Source: Paraburkholderia nodosa DSM 21604
Lineage (GTDB): Bacteria > Pseudomonadota > Gammaproteobacteria > Burkholderiales > Burkholderiaceae
DNA: 41,136 bases
NCBI RefSeq assembly: GCF_000519185.1
Contig: NZ_JAFA01000055.1
Coordinates: 195-41,330, forward strand
Direction of reading: 5' to 3'
Part shown: one piece after another, positions 26,916 through 35,315 of the stretch
Layout: each line of letters opens with the position of its first letter
Numbering within the stretch: position 1 is the first letter of the stretch
Notes under the pieces: model-generated
Databases searched by the model: none
Seen by the model: the letters and a program-made list of their open reading frames with translations, nothing else
What the model was told of the DNA's origin: nothing
Program-made: the position numbers and the translations under genes

Positions 26916-28016
26916 TCACTGTGGCACTGTGCTGCCGATATGAGAATGGACCTCCACCTCCTGGAAACCTGGTATGGCGCGAACGCGTTCGACGGCGGCC
27001 GCGTCGCCTACAGGTGCGAAGAACCGTACGCCGGTAACACACACGGGAGGCTTTGCATCGGCGTCGGGGGCTGGCTCGGGATCGCCGAGGTGGCTGCGTA
27101 TCGCTATTTCCGGCAGATCGATTGACCTGCTGAGTTCGGTCAGCCGATAGATGCGATCACCTCCGAGGCAGGCCGCGATCTTGATCAGCACCGGACCGTC
27201 GCGTGTTATGCGCACTTTGGCGTGGAAAACACCGAGGGTCAGTCCAATCTGCGCCGCGGCGTGCTCTACGTAATTGACGAGCGCGGCTCCTTGGTCCGCG
27301 GTCAAAGAGGCTTCGACAAAATGGCCCAATTTTGTGAAATTCTGCTCTGCGCCCAAGAGATTTTCGATTACTGCGACGACGCGGGGTCCGTGCTGGCTGC
27401 TGACGTAGCCTTCGATGCAGTACTCTGGGCCTTCCAGATACTGTTCAAGGAGCAACACGTTGCCGGTCTTATGGTCGATATCGACAACGCCGTGATGCAT
27501 TGCGCACTCGACCGCAAGTTGCAACTGGGAAAGGGAATTGACGTACGTCACATGCATGCCTCCGCCGCGGACAGGCTTGAGGACGGCTGGAAAACCTACG
27601 TGTAAAGCGGCTGTCATGACGTCGCGATGATGTGCGATGAGGGCGAACACAGGAACCGCCAGTGCGGCGGCGGCGAGATGCATGCGGCTGCAGTATTTAT
27701 CGCGCGTGAGTGCTGCCGCTTCCGGCTGCAAATGTGGAAGACCGAGGAGCGCCGCTGATTCAGCTGCTACGCCTGTTGCGTATTCGCAACCGGGTACGAT
27801 CGCATCGACGCCAATGGCGCATGCGGCGACCGCCACGGCGTTCGGCGAGGCAGTGTCTACCATCGTGTACGGCACCGTAGCGGCCTGCAGTTTGCGTGAC
27901 AGGGGGAGCTCATCGCAGTTGGCCGAAAACACGTGGGTGGCCACGCCAAGGCGCACAGCTGAGGCGACAAGCGCGGTCCCGGACGAACGCGGCTCAATCA
28001 CGATGATGGCGGTCAT
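26916..28016 (-). CDS. ATP-grasp ligase-like protein 1 with altered metal-binding site
   Basis: 366 residues from ATG 28016, which overlaps the previous gene's stop as ATGA. The fold is readable: TAIIVIEPRSSGTALVASAVRLG, LTRDKYCSRMHLAAAALAVPVF, FPAVLKPVRGGGMHVTYV (nucleotide lysine) and LLEQYLEGPEYCIEGYV. In the metal-binding segment, however, it reads FHAKVRITRDGPVLIKIAACLGGDRI, where family members have glutamate at both lysines and arginine at the cysteine. Each change is one base transition from the expected codon. It may be a pseudo-enzyme, a binding partner of ligase 2, or a gene losing function. Substrate unknown. Confidence 0.75.
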   Translation of the reverse strand: MTAIIVIEPRSSGTALVASAVRLGVATHVFSANCDELPLSRKLQAATVPYTMVDTASPNAVAVAACAIGVDAIVPGCEYATGVAAESAALLGLPHLQPEAAALTRDKYCSRMHLAAAALAVPVFALIAHHRDVMTAALHVGFPAVLKPVRGGGMHVTYVNSLSQLQLAVECAMHHGVVDIDHKTGNVLLLEQYLEGPEYCIEGYVSSQHGPRVVAVIENLLGAEQNFTKLGHFVEASLTADQGAALVNYVEHAAAQIGLTLGVFHAKVRITRDGPVLIKIAACLGGDRIYRLTELSRSIDLPEIAIRSHLGDPEPAPDADAKPPVCVTGVRFFAPVGDAAAVERVRAIPGFQEVEVHSHIGSTVPQ

Positions 28017-28726
28017 TTGAATGCTGCCTGTTCTGTGCCGGGTTCCGGCCGGGGTAGGGTCGCGACACGCAACTCTTCGAAATACTCGTGAATCATTCCG
28101 ACAAAGTTGTTCAAATAGATCTCTGCTTTTCCCATTCCGCCCCAGCCGCCGATCGCGAGCTTGAGCGCGATCCATGTGGAGTCTTCCAGGCTGCGCGATT
28201 CGGCGTACTCAATGTGGCTGAGCGTACCTTTTACGTGGTCGTGCCCGAATGCGCGCGCGGCTGATTCCGCGATGACCTTGTTGTAGCGGCCCGAATACCA
28301 TGCCTGCAACCAGTTCCAGAGCATCGTAGCGAGGGGGCCATCGCGGACGATGCTGAAGTAGAGATATCCGATTAGCTTGTCTGTACTATTGAATGGTCTA
28401 ATGCTGTCCACGCTTGCTGCGGTCAGGCCGAACCTCTCGAGGTCATGCAGAAGATGGCATTCTTGCCCATATTCTTGTGCGAGGTGCTGCGCGAGCATCT
28501 GCGCGAGCGAGTTATCCTCGCGGCCGACTTTGTAAAGCGCGAATGCGCCTACTTCGTTGTTGAGCCGGATGCGTAACACGGTTTCGACGAGGTGGCGGCG
28601 ATAGTACTCACCGTCGATCCAGTCGCCGCGGTGGAACGCAACGGTTTCCGGCGAAATCGCGAGTATCTGGTCCATGGCGTGCTTGGCAAGCGCCTCGAAG
28701 CGAACCCGATCGTTGGGTGTATTCAT
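28013..28726 (-). CDS. Heme-oxygenase/TenA-like helical protein, possible diiron oxidase
   Basis: 237 residues from ATG 28726, with GGAG six bases upstream; the open frame to 29017 lacks a start signal. All-helical, with an E in LRIRLNNEVGAFALYKV, an E/H-rich helix (HLAQEYGQECHLLHDLERFGL) and a late FGHDHVKGTLSHIEYAES helix, which recalls heme-oxygenase-like diiron oxidases and TenA-type proteins. Those enzymes do N-oxygenations, C-C cleavage or desaturation on amino-acid-derived substrates. I cannot assign the full set of metal ligands, so the family call is tentative. It is the first gene of a cassette with two ATP-grasp proteins, overlapping the next gene by four bases. Confidence 0.5.
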   Translation of the reverse strand: MNTPNDRVRFEALAKHAMDQILAISPETVAFHRGDWIDGEYYRRHLVETVLRIRLNNEVGAFALYKVGREDNSLAQMLAQHLAQEYGQECHLLHDLERFGLTAASVDSIRPFNSTDKLIGYLYFSIVRDGPLATMLWNWLQAWYSGRYNKVIAESAARAFGHDHVKGTLSHIEYAESRSLEDSTWIALKLAIGGWGGMGKAEIYLNNFVGMIHEYFEELRVATLPRPEPGTEQAAFK

Positions 28727-29182
28727 GTGATCTCCAGATAAGATGAGAAGGAGCGAACGCGGCGCGCTGGGTTGCGGGTCGGCGGCGCATGAACCGGAGA
28801 CACGAATTCTCGTCGCACGAAGCAATGGTGGCTCCCTCGGATTGCGAAAGTCCCCACGCTTGGCGTCGAAGCTGCGCACCGGTCGTTGTGCGACGAGAAG
28901 GCGTTGAAGGCCCACCGCTCTCGGTTGGCCCCAAATTGGGGCGCTCTTTGCAGAGCGGTCTGCTTTGGCAAACGCCATCGCATCGAAATGATTTCTGTCA
29001 ACCGACAACTGGCCCAATCGTTTCCTTAAACACAGCGAATGCTTTTTGCAACACGTATCTAGGCATCGTTCTCATTCGTTTTTTGCTCACCCATGCTCTC
29101 TACGTGAGCGACGGAAGGATACTAACCGCAGCGGTATGCATGGTATAAGTTGATAATGTTTATGTTTGAATGAGGGAAATTG
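28727..29182. promoter_or_regulatory. Divergent promoter region between the cassette and its LysR gene
   Basis: 456 bp with no supported gene. It holds two adjacent dyads: GCCCCAA/TTGGGGC at 28928-28942 and CGCTCT/AGAGCG at 28942-28957. Near the LysR gene an AT-rich dyad (ATAA...TTTAT, about 29142-29163) is a plausible LysR-type site. On the minus strand TTGACA occurs (near 29000), but the -10 after it is poor. I found no nod box and no -24/-12 promoter here. Confidence 0.4.
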
Positions 29183-30115
29183 ATGATTCGTGATCTCGAC
29201 AGCACGCTACTGCGTACGTTCGTGACGGTAGTGGAAGCCGGCAGTGTGAGCAATGCTGCCATGGAGCTACATCGTACACAGGCTGCCGTCAGCATGGCCC
29301 TTCGGCGGCTCGAAGACGCAGTCGGCCAGCGCCTCCTTGAACGTTCCCCGCGCGGCGTGAAGCCGACCTCTGCGGGCAACGTTCTGTTGCCGTATGCACA
29401 CAAGCTGCTCGAAATTGGCCTTGCGGCCCGTTCCGCCCTTACTTCGGGTGAAGTTGCGGGTACCGTGAAGATCGGAATTCCCGAGGACATCGCAATGAGT
29501 CACCTCCGCCATGCACTGCGGCAATTTTCGACATTGTTTCCTGATGTAGCCCTGGAGATCGTCGTTGATGCGAGTCCGGCCTTATCGCAGCGGCTCATGA
29601 GCAACACACTCGATTTCGCGATTGGTGATCCAGCTCTGATCCCCGCGGAACCGCTCGTCACCTGGCGACATCCCCTTCGCTGGGCGGTTGCGCGCACGCG
29701 CAACGATAATCTCGGAGACGGTCCGCTGCCGATTGTTGCATTCGGCGGTGCATGCCGGTGGCAGGAGAGCTATTTTGCCACGTTGCTTGAAGCAGGTATC
29801 GCTTGGCGCGTGGCCTGCAAAAGCACGAGCCTCTCTGCGGTTCAGTCAGCCGTTGAGGCCGGGCTCGGCGTTGCGCTGCTTCTGGACTGGCAGGTGCGCC
29901 GCGATACGATGCGTGCGATCGATCCCGGCGCAGTAGGGTTGCCGCTCCCGCCGGTGGCGGAATTCGGTCTCTTTAGTCCTGGGCGTTTAGAAGACCGCTC
30001 GTCTGCGGCCAACGCACTTCAGCGTTTTCTCTTCCGTTCGCTGCAACTGAGTACTCTTGGAGACGGTGCACACGACGGAGCGTCAGCAGGCTTGCCACTG
30101 CGTGCTTCAAACTGA
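29183..30115 (+). CDS. LysR-family transcriptional regulator, second one in the window
   Basis: 310 residues from ATG 29183 with GAGGGAA upstream. MIRDLDSTLLRTFVTVVEAGSVSNAAMELHRTQAAVSMALRRLEDAVGQRLLERSPRGVKPT is a standard LysR helix-turn-helix, followed by a co-inducer domain. It is not NodD-like in its N-terminus. It is divergent from the heme-oxygenase-like gene, the usual arrangement for a LysR regulator and its target, so it probably controls the cassette in response to a pathway metabolite or plant compound. No nod gene lies next to it. Confidence 0.85.
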   Translation: MIRDLDSTLLRTFVTVVEAGSVSNAAMELHRTQAAVSMALRRLEDAVGQRLLERSPRGVKPTSAGNVLLPYAHKLLEIGLAARSALTSGEVAGTVKIGIPEDIAMSHLRHALRQFSTLFPDVALEIVVDASPALSQRLMSNTLDFAIGDPALIPAEPLVTWRHPLRWAVARTRNDNLGDGPLPIVAFGGACRWQESYFATLLEAGIAWRVACKSTSLSAVQSAVEAGLGVALLLDWQVRRDTMRAIDPGAVGLPLPPVAEFGLFSPGRLEDRSSAANALQRFLFRSLQLSTLGDGAHDGASAGLPLRASN

Positions 30116-30319
30116 TGAACCTCTGAGACAAACGCGTCGAAGGGCCGAACTTCGGCGCGCCAAATGGAGGTGCAGACGATAACGTCTTGTTTTTTGAATC
30201 CAGCATTAACGCTAAGTGACGCGTATTCTATAATTCACGCGCAGTCATGCTAATTCCTCACAAATCAAGTGCGCGGCTCATACATTTAAACATAGACTGC
30301 CGGACAGATCTAAATTTGT

Positions 30320-30340
30320 CGTAAAACCTACGTTTTTTTT
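30320..30340 (+). terminator. Possible rho-independent terminator after the LysR gene
   Basis: CGTA-AAACC-TACG hairpin directly followed by eight T. The stem has only four base pairs, so strength is doubtful. It lies about 200 bp after the LysR stop and 220 bp before nifA. The rest of 30116-30561 holds no gene that I can support. Confidence 0.3.
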
Positions 30341-30505
30341 CGGTAGTATCCCATCTGCGCACAAAGATACCTCGTGTTCTTTGTCGCATCTCTGACACCG
30401 CGACTGCGATTGTGTCGTCTCTGTCTGCTTTTGTCGGATTTCGTGCCCGTTGCGGCAAGAATTCACCGTGGCTTGCGCAAATGTAGCGCCGCCATTCATT
30501 GTGTT

Positions 30506-30526
30506 GGGACCCGGGACCCGGGTCCC
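30506..30526. repeat. GC-rich direct and inverted repeat in the nifA leader
   Basis: GGGACCC at 30506-30512 is repeated at once and followed by its complement, giving a perfect 14-bp palindrome GGGACCCGGGTCCC at 30513-30526. It ends 35 bp before the nifA ATG. It could form a strong hairpin in the nifA message or act as an operator. I do not recognise a known regulator site. Confidence 0.7.
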
Positions 30527-30561
30527 GCGGTGCTAACGTGCAATTTCCGGAGTTCAGATCT

Positions 30562-32208
30562 ATGTCGCATCTCGATGTCAATGAGAGTCATCTCAATTTT
30601 GATGTGGTCTACGAAGTAGTAAAGACGTTGACCTCGTCACGAGATACCGAAAGGACGTTGGAGAGATCTTTGCGTTACCTCTCATATGCGTGCGGATGGC
30701 GCTCCGCGTTTATTGCGGTCGCTGAGCCAGACGGCCATCTGGGCGGCCTGTGTGGCACGGGGTTGTCGGCGGGCTGGCGTGAACGTCTGCGTTTCCTGCC
30801 CAATGACGGGGTATTGGGGCGAATACACGCCAACGACTCGGCCGTGGTCGTGGCGAGACTGCGTGATGAACCACTCTTCGTGGACAGCATCGATATGCTT
30901 GACGAATGGGAAGGTGAGCATGTGGCACTGCTCGGGGCGCCGATCAGGTATGAAGGGCGGCCGCTCGGCGTAATTGTTGCGTTCTGCGAGAATACGGACG
31001 GACAGCGCGCCTTTGCTAGCGACCTCCAACTCATGAAGGTCGTCGCGGCGTCAATGGGCCAGGCACTTCTGCTTGATGGTGTGTCGGGGCAGATGCACCA
31101 AACCGCGCGACAGGAGATGAGACGAGCGGTCAATGCAGACCAGACTTCGTATCGTATCGACAATGTGTTCGGAGAATCTGCCCCTATGCAACGCGTCTTT
31201 TCGCAGGTTCATCAAGTAGGGCCTACGCGGACGACGGTGCTTTTGCGCGGCGAGAGCGGAACTGGAAAGGAGCTGATCGCGCGTGCGATTTATGGGTTAT
31301 CGCCCCGCAAGGACCAGCCGTTCATCTCAGTGAACTGTGCGGCGCTCACTGAAACACTGCTAGAAAGCGAATTGTTTGGCCATGAGAAGGGAGCGTTTAC
31401 CGGTGCGCAATATCAACGCAAAGGGCGTTTTGAACTGGCACACGGCGGGACACTTTTACTCGACGAGATCGGCGACATTTCGCCTTCGTTCCAAGCCAAA
31501 TTGTTGCGGGTTTTGCAGGAGCGAGAGTTCGAGCGGGTGGGTGGCACCACCCCGGTAAGAGTCGACGTTAGGCTGATCGTCGCCACGAACCGCAACCTCG
31601 AACAAATGGTGAAGGCGGGGGAATTTCGTGCGGATCTCTACTACCGCATCAACGTCGTGAGTATCCTTTTGCCGCCGCTGCGCGAACGCCGTGAGGACAT
31701 CCCGGCAATGGCACAGCACTTTCTGGATCGCTTTAACCGCGACAATCGTCGATCTTTGCATTTCAATGAACAAGCGTTTCGGGTTCTCTCCAGCTGCTAC
31801 TGGCCTGGCAATGTGCGCGAGCTGGAAAATTGCGTTGAGCGTACCGCGACCATGGCGGATCACGACACGATAGATCGATTTTCCTTTCTGTGTGAGAGAG
31901 GCCAGTGCCTCACCAAAGAACTGCACTACATCGAACGAGAAGACGCTGTGCGTCCTGCCCGCACATTGGACGCTACAAACAGTGAAGTGCCGAATGCCCT
32001 GTCGAGCGTAAGTGCCGGTGATTGGAATGAGGGTAGCTTCGAGACGCGAAGCGGTAGCGACATGCCGGGGAGCGCGCGGGAACAGCTTGTGTGGGCAATG
32101 GAGCGCTGTGGATGGGTACAAGCGAAGGCCGCACGACTCCTCCATATCACGCCGCGGCAGATCGGCTACGCACTGCGTAAACACGGGATCAAGCTGCGCC
32201 GCTTCTGA
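30562..32208 (+). CDS. nifA: Nitrogen-fixation activator NifA, oxygen-sensitive type
   Basis: 548 residues from ATG 30562, with CGGAG nine bases upstream. An N-terminal GAF domain (about residues 15-165) is followed by the sigma-54 AAA+ domain: Walker A GESGTGKELIARAIY, the GAFTGA loop (ELFGHEKGAFTGAQYQRKGRFE) and Walker B GGTLLLDEIGD. The C-terminal helix-turn-helix is AKAARLLHITPRQIGYALRKHG. C-x11-C (SCYWPGNVRELENC) followed by C-x4-C (CERGQC) is the cysteine set of oxygen-sensitive NifA from rhizobia. It activates -24/-12 promoters of nif genes under low oxygen. It should drive the promoter at 32388 in front of nifE. Confidence 0.97.
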   Translation: MSHLDVNESHLNFDVVYEVVKTLTSSRDTERTLERSLRYLSYACGWRSAFIAVAEPDGHLGGLCGTGLSAGWRERLRFLPNDGVLGRIHANDSAVVVARLRDEPLFVDSIDMLDEWEGEHVALLGAPIRYEGRPLGVIVAFCENTDGQRAFASDLQLMKVVAASMGQALLLDGVSGQMHQTARQEMRRAVNADQTSYRIDNVFGESAPMQRVFSQVHQVGPTRTTVLLRGESGTGKELIARAIYGLSPRKDQPFISVNCAALTETLLESELFGHEKGAFTGAQYQRKGRFELAHGGTLLLDEIGDISPSFQAKLLRVLQEREFERVGGTTPVRVDVRLIVATNRNLEQMVKAGEFRADLYYRINVVSILLPPLRERREDIPAMAQHFLDRFNRDNRRSLHFNEQAFRVLSSCYWPGNVRELENCVERTATMADHDTIDRFSFLCERGQCLTKELHYIEREDAVRPARTLDATNSEVPNALSSVSAGDWNEGSFETRSGSDMPGSAREQLVWAMERCGWVQAKAARLLHITPRQIGYALRKHGIKLRRF

Positions 32209-32259
32209 CGGCCGCGGCGGTTGCGCGCATGCATTTGGAGAGACTGGGCGAGAAGACTA

Positions 32260-32285
32260 CCGGCAGGCAGGCTCTTGCCTGTCGG
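32260..32285 (+). terminator. Hairpin after nifA, possible terminator
   Basis: CCGGCAGGC and GCCTGTCGG can pair over nine positions with one mismatch, loop of eight bases. It lies 52 bp after the nifA stop and has no T-run, so it could equally be an mRNA-stabilising stem. Confidence 0.35.
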
Positions 32286-32387
32286 ATCACTGTAGTGATT
32301 AGTTCAACTTCTTCAACGCAGGTAACAAGAACGACAAATCTGGCTTCGGCATAGCGCCGCTATGACCGCTAACTTGGGCTGCGATGG

Positions 32388-32403
32388 TGGTACGCAATTT
32401 GCC
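32388..32403 (+). promoter_or_regulatory. Sigma-54 (-24/-12) promoter of nifE
   Basis: TGGTACG-CAAT-TTGCC matches the consensus TGGCACG-N4-TTGCW with GG and GC exactly ten bases apart. Transcription would start near 32414, upstream of the nifE ATG at 32438 and downstream of an earlier in-frame ATG at 32384, which therefore cannot be the start. A degenerate NifA upstream site, TGT-N10-TCA at 32291-32306, stands about 80 bp before it; the consensus is TGT-N10-ACA. Confidence 0.8.
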
Positions 32404-32437
32404 TGTAGTCGTGGACTTCTATCGTCGGGACTCTACG

Positions 32438-33931
32438 ATGTGGCTAAAGACGAGCGCTGTCGAGATCTTCAACGAACCGGGTTGCGCAAAGAACCTGGCG
32501 AAGAGCGAAAAGGAGCGCAAGCAAGGCTGTTCGAAGCAGGTTTCGCCGGGGGCGGCCGCTGGCGGATGCGCATTCGACGGCGCGCGGATCGCATTGCAGC
32601 CCGTGGTCGACGTTGCACACTTGGTGCACGGGCCTATTGCATGTGAAGGAAACTCTTGGGACAACCGCCATTCGGCATCGTCTGGGCCGACTCTCTACCG
32701 CACTGCGTTCACAACCGATATTAACGAACTCGATGTAATTTACGGCGGCGAGAGGCGGCTCTTCAGGAGTCTGCGTGAAATTTTCGAAAAGTACGATCCG
32801 CCCGCCGTGTTCGTCTATCAGACGTGCGTGACCGCATTGATCGGCGATGACATAGACGCCGTATGCAAGCACGCGTCGGAAAAGTTCGGTAAGCCCATCA
32901 TACCGGTGAATGCGCCCGGTTTCGCAGGATCCAAAAACTTCGGCAACAAGCTCGCAGGGGAGACGATCCTCGATTACGTCATCGGCACGCGCGAGCCGGC
33001 TTACAAGACACCATTCGATATCAATCTTATCGGTGAATATAACCTCTCGGGCGAGTTGTGGCAGATAAAGCCGTTGTTCGAGGCGCTCGGCATCCGGATT
33101 CTGTCCTGCATCTCGGGAGACGGCCGCTACAGCGAGATCGCGAGCGCACACTGCGCGAAGGTCAACATGGTGGTGTGCTCCAAGTCCATGCTCAACGTTG
33201 CGACAAAAATGCAGAAGCGCTACGGTATTCCATACCTCGAGGGTTCATTCTATGGAATTGGCGACATGAGCGACGCGCTGCGCGGGGTCGCGAGGCTACT
33301 GGTGGAGCGGGGCGCGCCGGACGATCTTATCGTGCGCACCGAGCACCTTGTCAAGGCAGAAGAGGCGCGCGTATGGGGGCGCGTTGCTCCGTACAGGCAG
33401 CGGCTCGATGGCAAACGTGTGCTGCTCATCACGGGCGGCGTGAAGTCATGGTCGGTGGTCGCGGCGCTGCAGGAGATCGGGCTCGAGATCGTCGGCACGA
33501 GTGTGAAGAAAAGCACGGAGGGGGATAAGGAAAGAATCAAGGAGATCATGGGCGATGACACGCGCATGGTCGACAATTTGACGGCGCGCGAGATGTACAA
33601 CATGCTCCGGGATGCGAAGGCCGACATCATGCTGTCTGGCGGGCGCTCGCAGTTTGTCGCACTTAAGGCGCGCGTGCCGTGGCTCGACGTGAATCAGGAG
33701 CGACACCATCCATACGCTGGCTACGAGGGCATTGTTAAATTGGTGCAGGAGATCGACCGTGCAATCCAGAACCCAGTCTGGCAGCAGGTGCGTATTCCTG
33801 CGCCGTGGGACGACGAAGGGCTAGTGCATCGCGAGGGGATTCTTAAGTCTTCCGCGCACATCAATCCGGTTCCGCGGGGCGCAGACGGTGAGGCCTACGA
33901 TTGGAACTTCCGCGCGGCGGTATCGAGTTGA
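32438..33931 (+). CDS. nifE: FeMo-cofactor scaffold subunit NifE
   Basis: 497 residues from ATG 32438, the first start after the predicted transcription start. The conserved cysteines are in EPGCAKN, the GGCAFDGARIAL block and HGPIACEGNSW, as in nitrogenase alpha-like NifE; YQTCVTALIGDDIDAVC and PVNAPGFAGSKNFGNKLAGE follow, and later GGVKSWSVVAALQEIGLEIVGTS. NifE with NifN forms the scaffold on which the NifB product is converted to FeMo-co. First gene of a nifENX-type operon. Confidence 0.97.
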   Translation: MWLKTSAVEIFNEPGCAKNLAKSEKERKQGCSKQVSPGAAAGGCAFDGARIALQPVVDVAHLVHGPIACEGNSWDNRHSASSGPTLYRTAFTTDINELDVIYGGERRLFRSLREIFEKYDPPAVFVYQTCVTALIGDDIDAVCKHASEKFGKPIIPVNAPGFAGSKNFGNKLAGETILDYVIGTREPAYKTPFDINLIGEYNLSGELWQIKPLFEALGIRILSCISGDGRYSEIASAHCAKVNMVVCSKSMLNVATKMQKRYGIPYLEGSFYGIGDMSDALRGVARLLVERGAPDDLIVRTEHLVKAEEARVWGRVAPYRQRLDGKRVLLITGGVKSWSVVAALQEIGLEIVGTSVKKSTEGDKERIKEIMGDDTRMVDNLTAREMYNMLRDAKADIMLSGGRSQFVALKARVPWLDVNQERHHPYAGYEGIVKLVQEIDRAIQNPVWQQVRIPAPWDDEGLVHREGILKSSAHINPVPRGADGEAYDWNFRAAVSS

Positions 33932-33953
33932 GTTTCAGAGTGGGGCACATATC

Positions 33954-35309
33954 ATGGCGATAGTCGTTGAGTCTGGAAAAGCCTGTACCGTTAATCCCCT
34001 AAGAATGAGTCAACCGCTCGGCGCGACGTATGCAGCCATGGGTCTTGATGCATGCATGCCGGTAATGCACGGCTCGCAGGGCTGTACGTCCTTCGCGCTC
34101 GTACTACTGGTGCGCCATTTCAAAGAAGCCATTCCGCTGCAAACAACGGCGATGAGCGAGGTCACCACGATTCTCGGCGGATACGAGAACGTAGAGACAG
34201 CGCTGCTGAACATCCGCAAGCGCGCGGCGCCTAAGATCATTTTGCTCTGCACGACGGGCCTGACTGAGACGAACGGCGAAGATGTGGAGGGGCACCTTGC
34301 GATGGTGCGAAAACGCAAGCGCGAACTGGACGATACTGAACTTATCCTCGTATCGACACCGGACTATATTGGTGCCTTTGAGGACGGCTACAGGCGCGCT
34401 GTGACCGCGATCGTCGAGACACTGGTGAAGCCGTTGCCGACGGTACCTCAGCAGATCAATCTGGTGCCGGGCAGTCATCTATCGCCTGGCGACATCGACG
34501 AGCTTCGCGAGATTATTTGCGCATTCGGACTGGAGCCGATTGTGCTTCCAGATGTTTCCGGCTCCCTCGACGGCCACCTTGATTCTGCGTGGCGTGGCAC
34601 GACGCTGGGCGGAACGACGATTGATCAGATCCGCGCCGCGGGGGCGTCGTCATTCACGATTGGCGTGGGTGAGCAAACGCGCGACGCCGCCAAGACGCTC
34701 GAAGCAATTGCCGGCGTGCCGTTCGAGATCCTCGAGCGGCTAACGGGGCTGGAGCCGAACGACCGGTTCTTGCATCGCCTTGCACAACTTTCGGGGCGTG
34801 CAGTCCCGGCCCGGTATCGCCGGCAGCGCAGCCAGCTACTGGATGCGATGCTCGACAGCCATTTTCATACTGGTGGTCTCAAAGTGGCGATCGGTGCGGA
34901 GCCGGACCTGCTGCTTTCGATCGGTTCGCTGCTCCGTGAAATGGGTGCGGAACTATCTGTTTGCATCAGTACCACTGCTTCGGCATCGCATGCGCTGTTG
35001 CCGGCAAGCCAAGTCATATTGGGGGACCTGGAGGACATGGAACGAGGCGCGAATAATTGCGACCTGCTGATCACGCATTCGCACGGCAGGCAGATGGCCG
35101 GTCGCCTCGGAAAGCCGCTGATGCGCGCGGGCTTGCCGGTGTTTGACCGCGTCGGCAACGCCCATCGTTGCCAGATAGGTTATCGCGGCACAATGAATCT
35201 TATTTTCGAGATTGCCAATCTCATGGTCGAGGGGATCTCGGAACCTCATCCGGGCGACTGGAAACTGCCGCAATCATCGGGCGGTCTTGATGTTTCGGTT
35301 CCGGGTTAG
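33954..35309 (+). CDS. nifN: FeMo-cofactor scaffold subunit NifN
   Basis: 451 residues from ATG 33954, 22 bp after nifE. CTVNPLRMSQPLGATYAAMG, MHGSQGCTSFALVLLVRHF and LCTTGLTETNGEDVEG are NifN/NifK-like signatures; DLLITHSHGRQMAGRLGKPLMRAGLPVFDRVG near the C-terminus is typical of NifN. Partner of NifE. The stop codon is only six bases before an IS copy, which now separates it from nifX. Confidence 0.97.
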   Translation: MAIVVESGKACTVNPLRMSQPLGATYAAMGLDACMPVMHGSQGCTSFALVLLVRHFKEAIPLQTTAMSEVTTILGGYENVETALLNIRKRAAPKIILLCTTGLTETNGEDVEGHLAMVRKRKRELDDTELILVSTPDYIGAFEDGYRRAVTAIVETLVKPLPTVPQQINLVPGSHLSPGDIDELREIICAFGLEPIVLPDVSGSLDGHLDSAWRGTTLGGTTIDQIRAAGASSFTIGVGEQTRDAAKTLEAIAGVPFEILERLTGLEPNDRFLHRLAQLSGRAVPARYRRQRSQLLDAMLDSHFHTGGLKVAIGAEPDLLLSIGSLLREMGAELSVCISTTASASHALLPASQVILGDLEDMERGANNCDLLITHSHGRQMAGRLGKPLMRAGLPVFDRVGNAHRCQIGYRGTMNLIFEIANLMVEGISEPHPGDWKLPQSSGGLDVSVPG

Positions 35310-35315
35310 GTTTAA

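Noticed and set aside
28727..29017. Longer form of the heme-oxygenase-like protein
   Set aside because: The extension is low in family-like sequence and lacks a start signal; GGAG precedes the ATG at 28726.
32384..32437. Earlier nifE start at 32384
   Set aside because: It lies across the sigma-54 promoter and upstream of the predicted transcription start.
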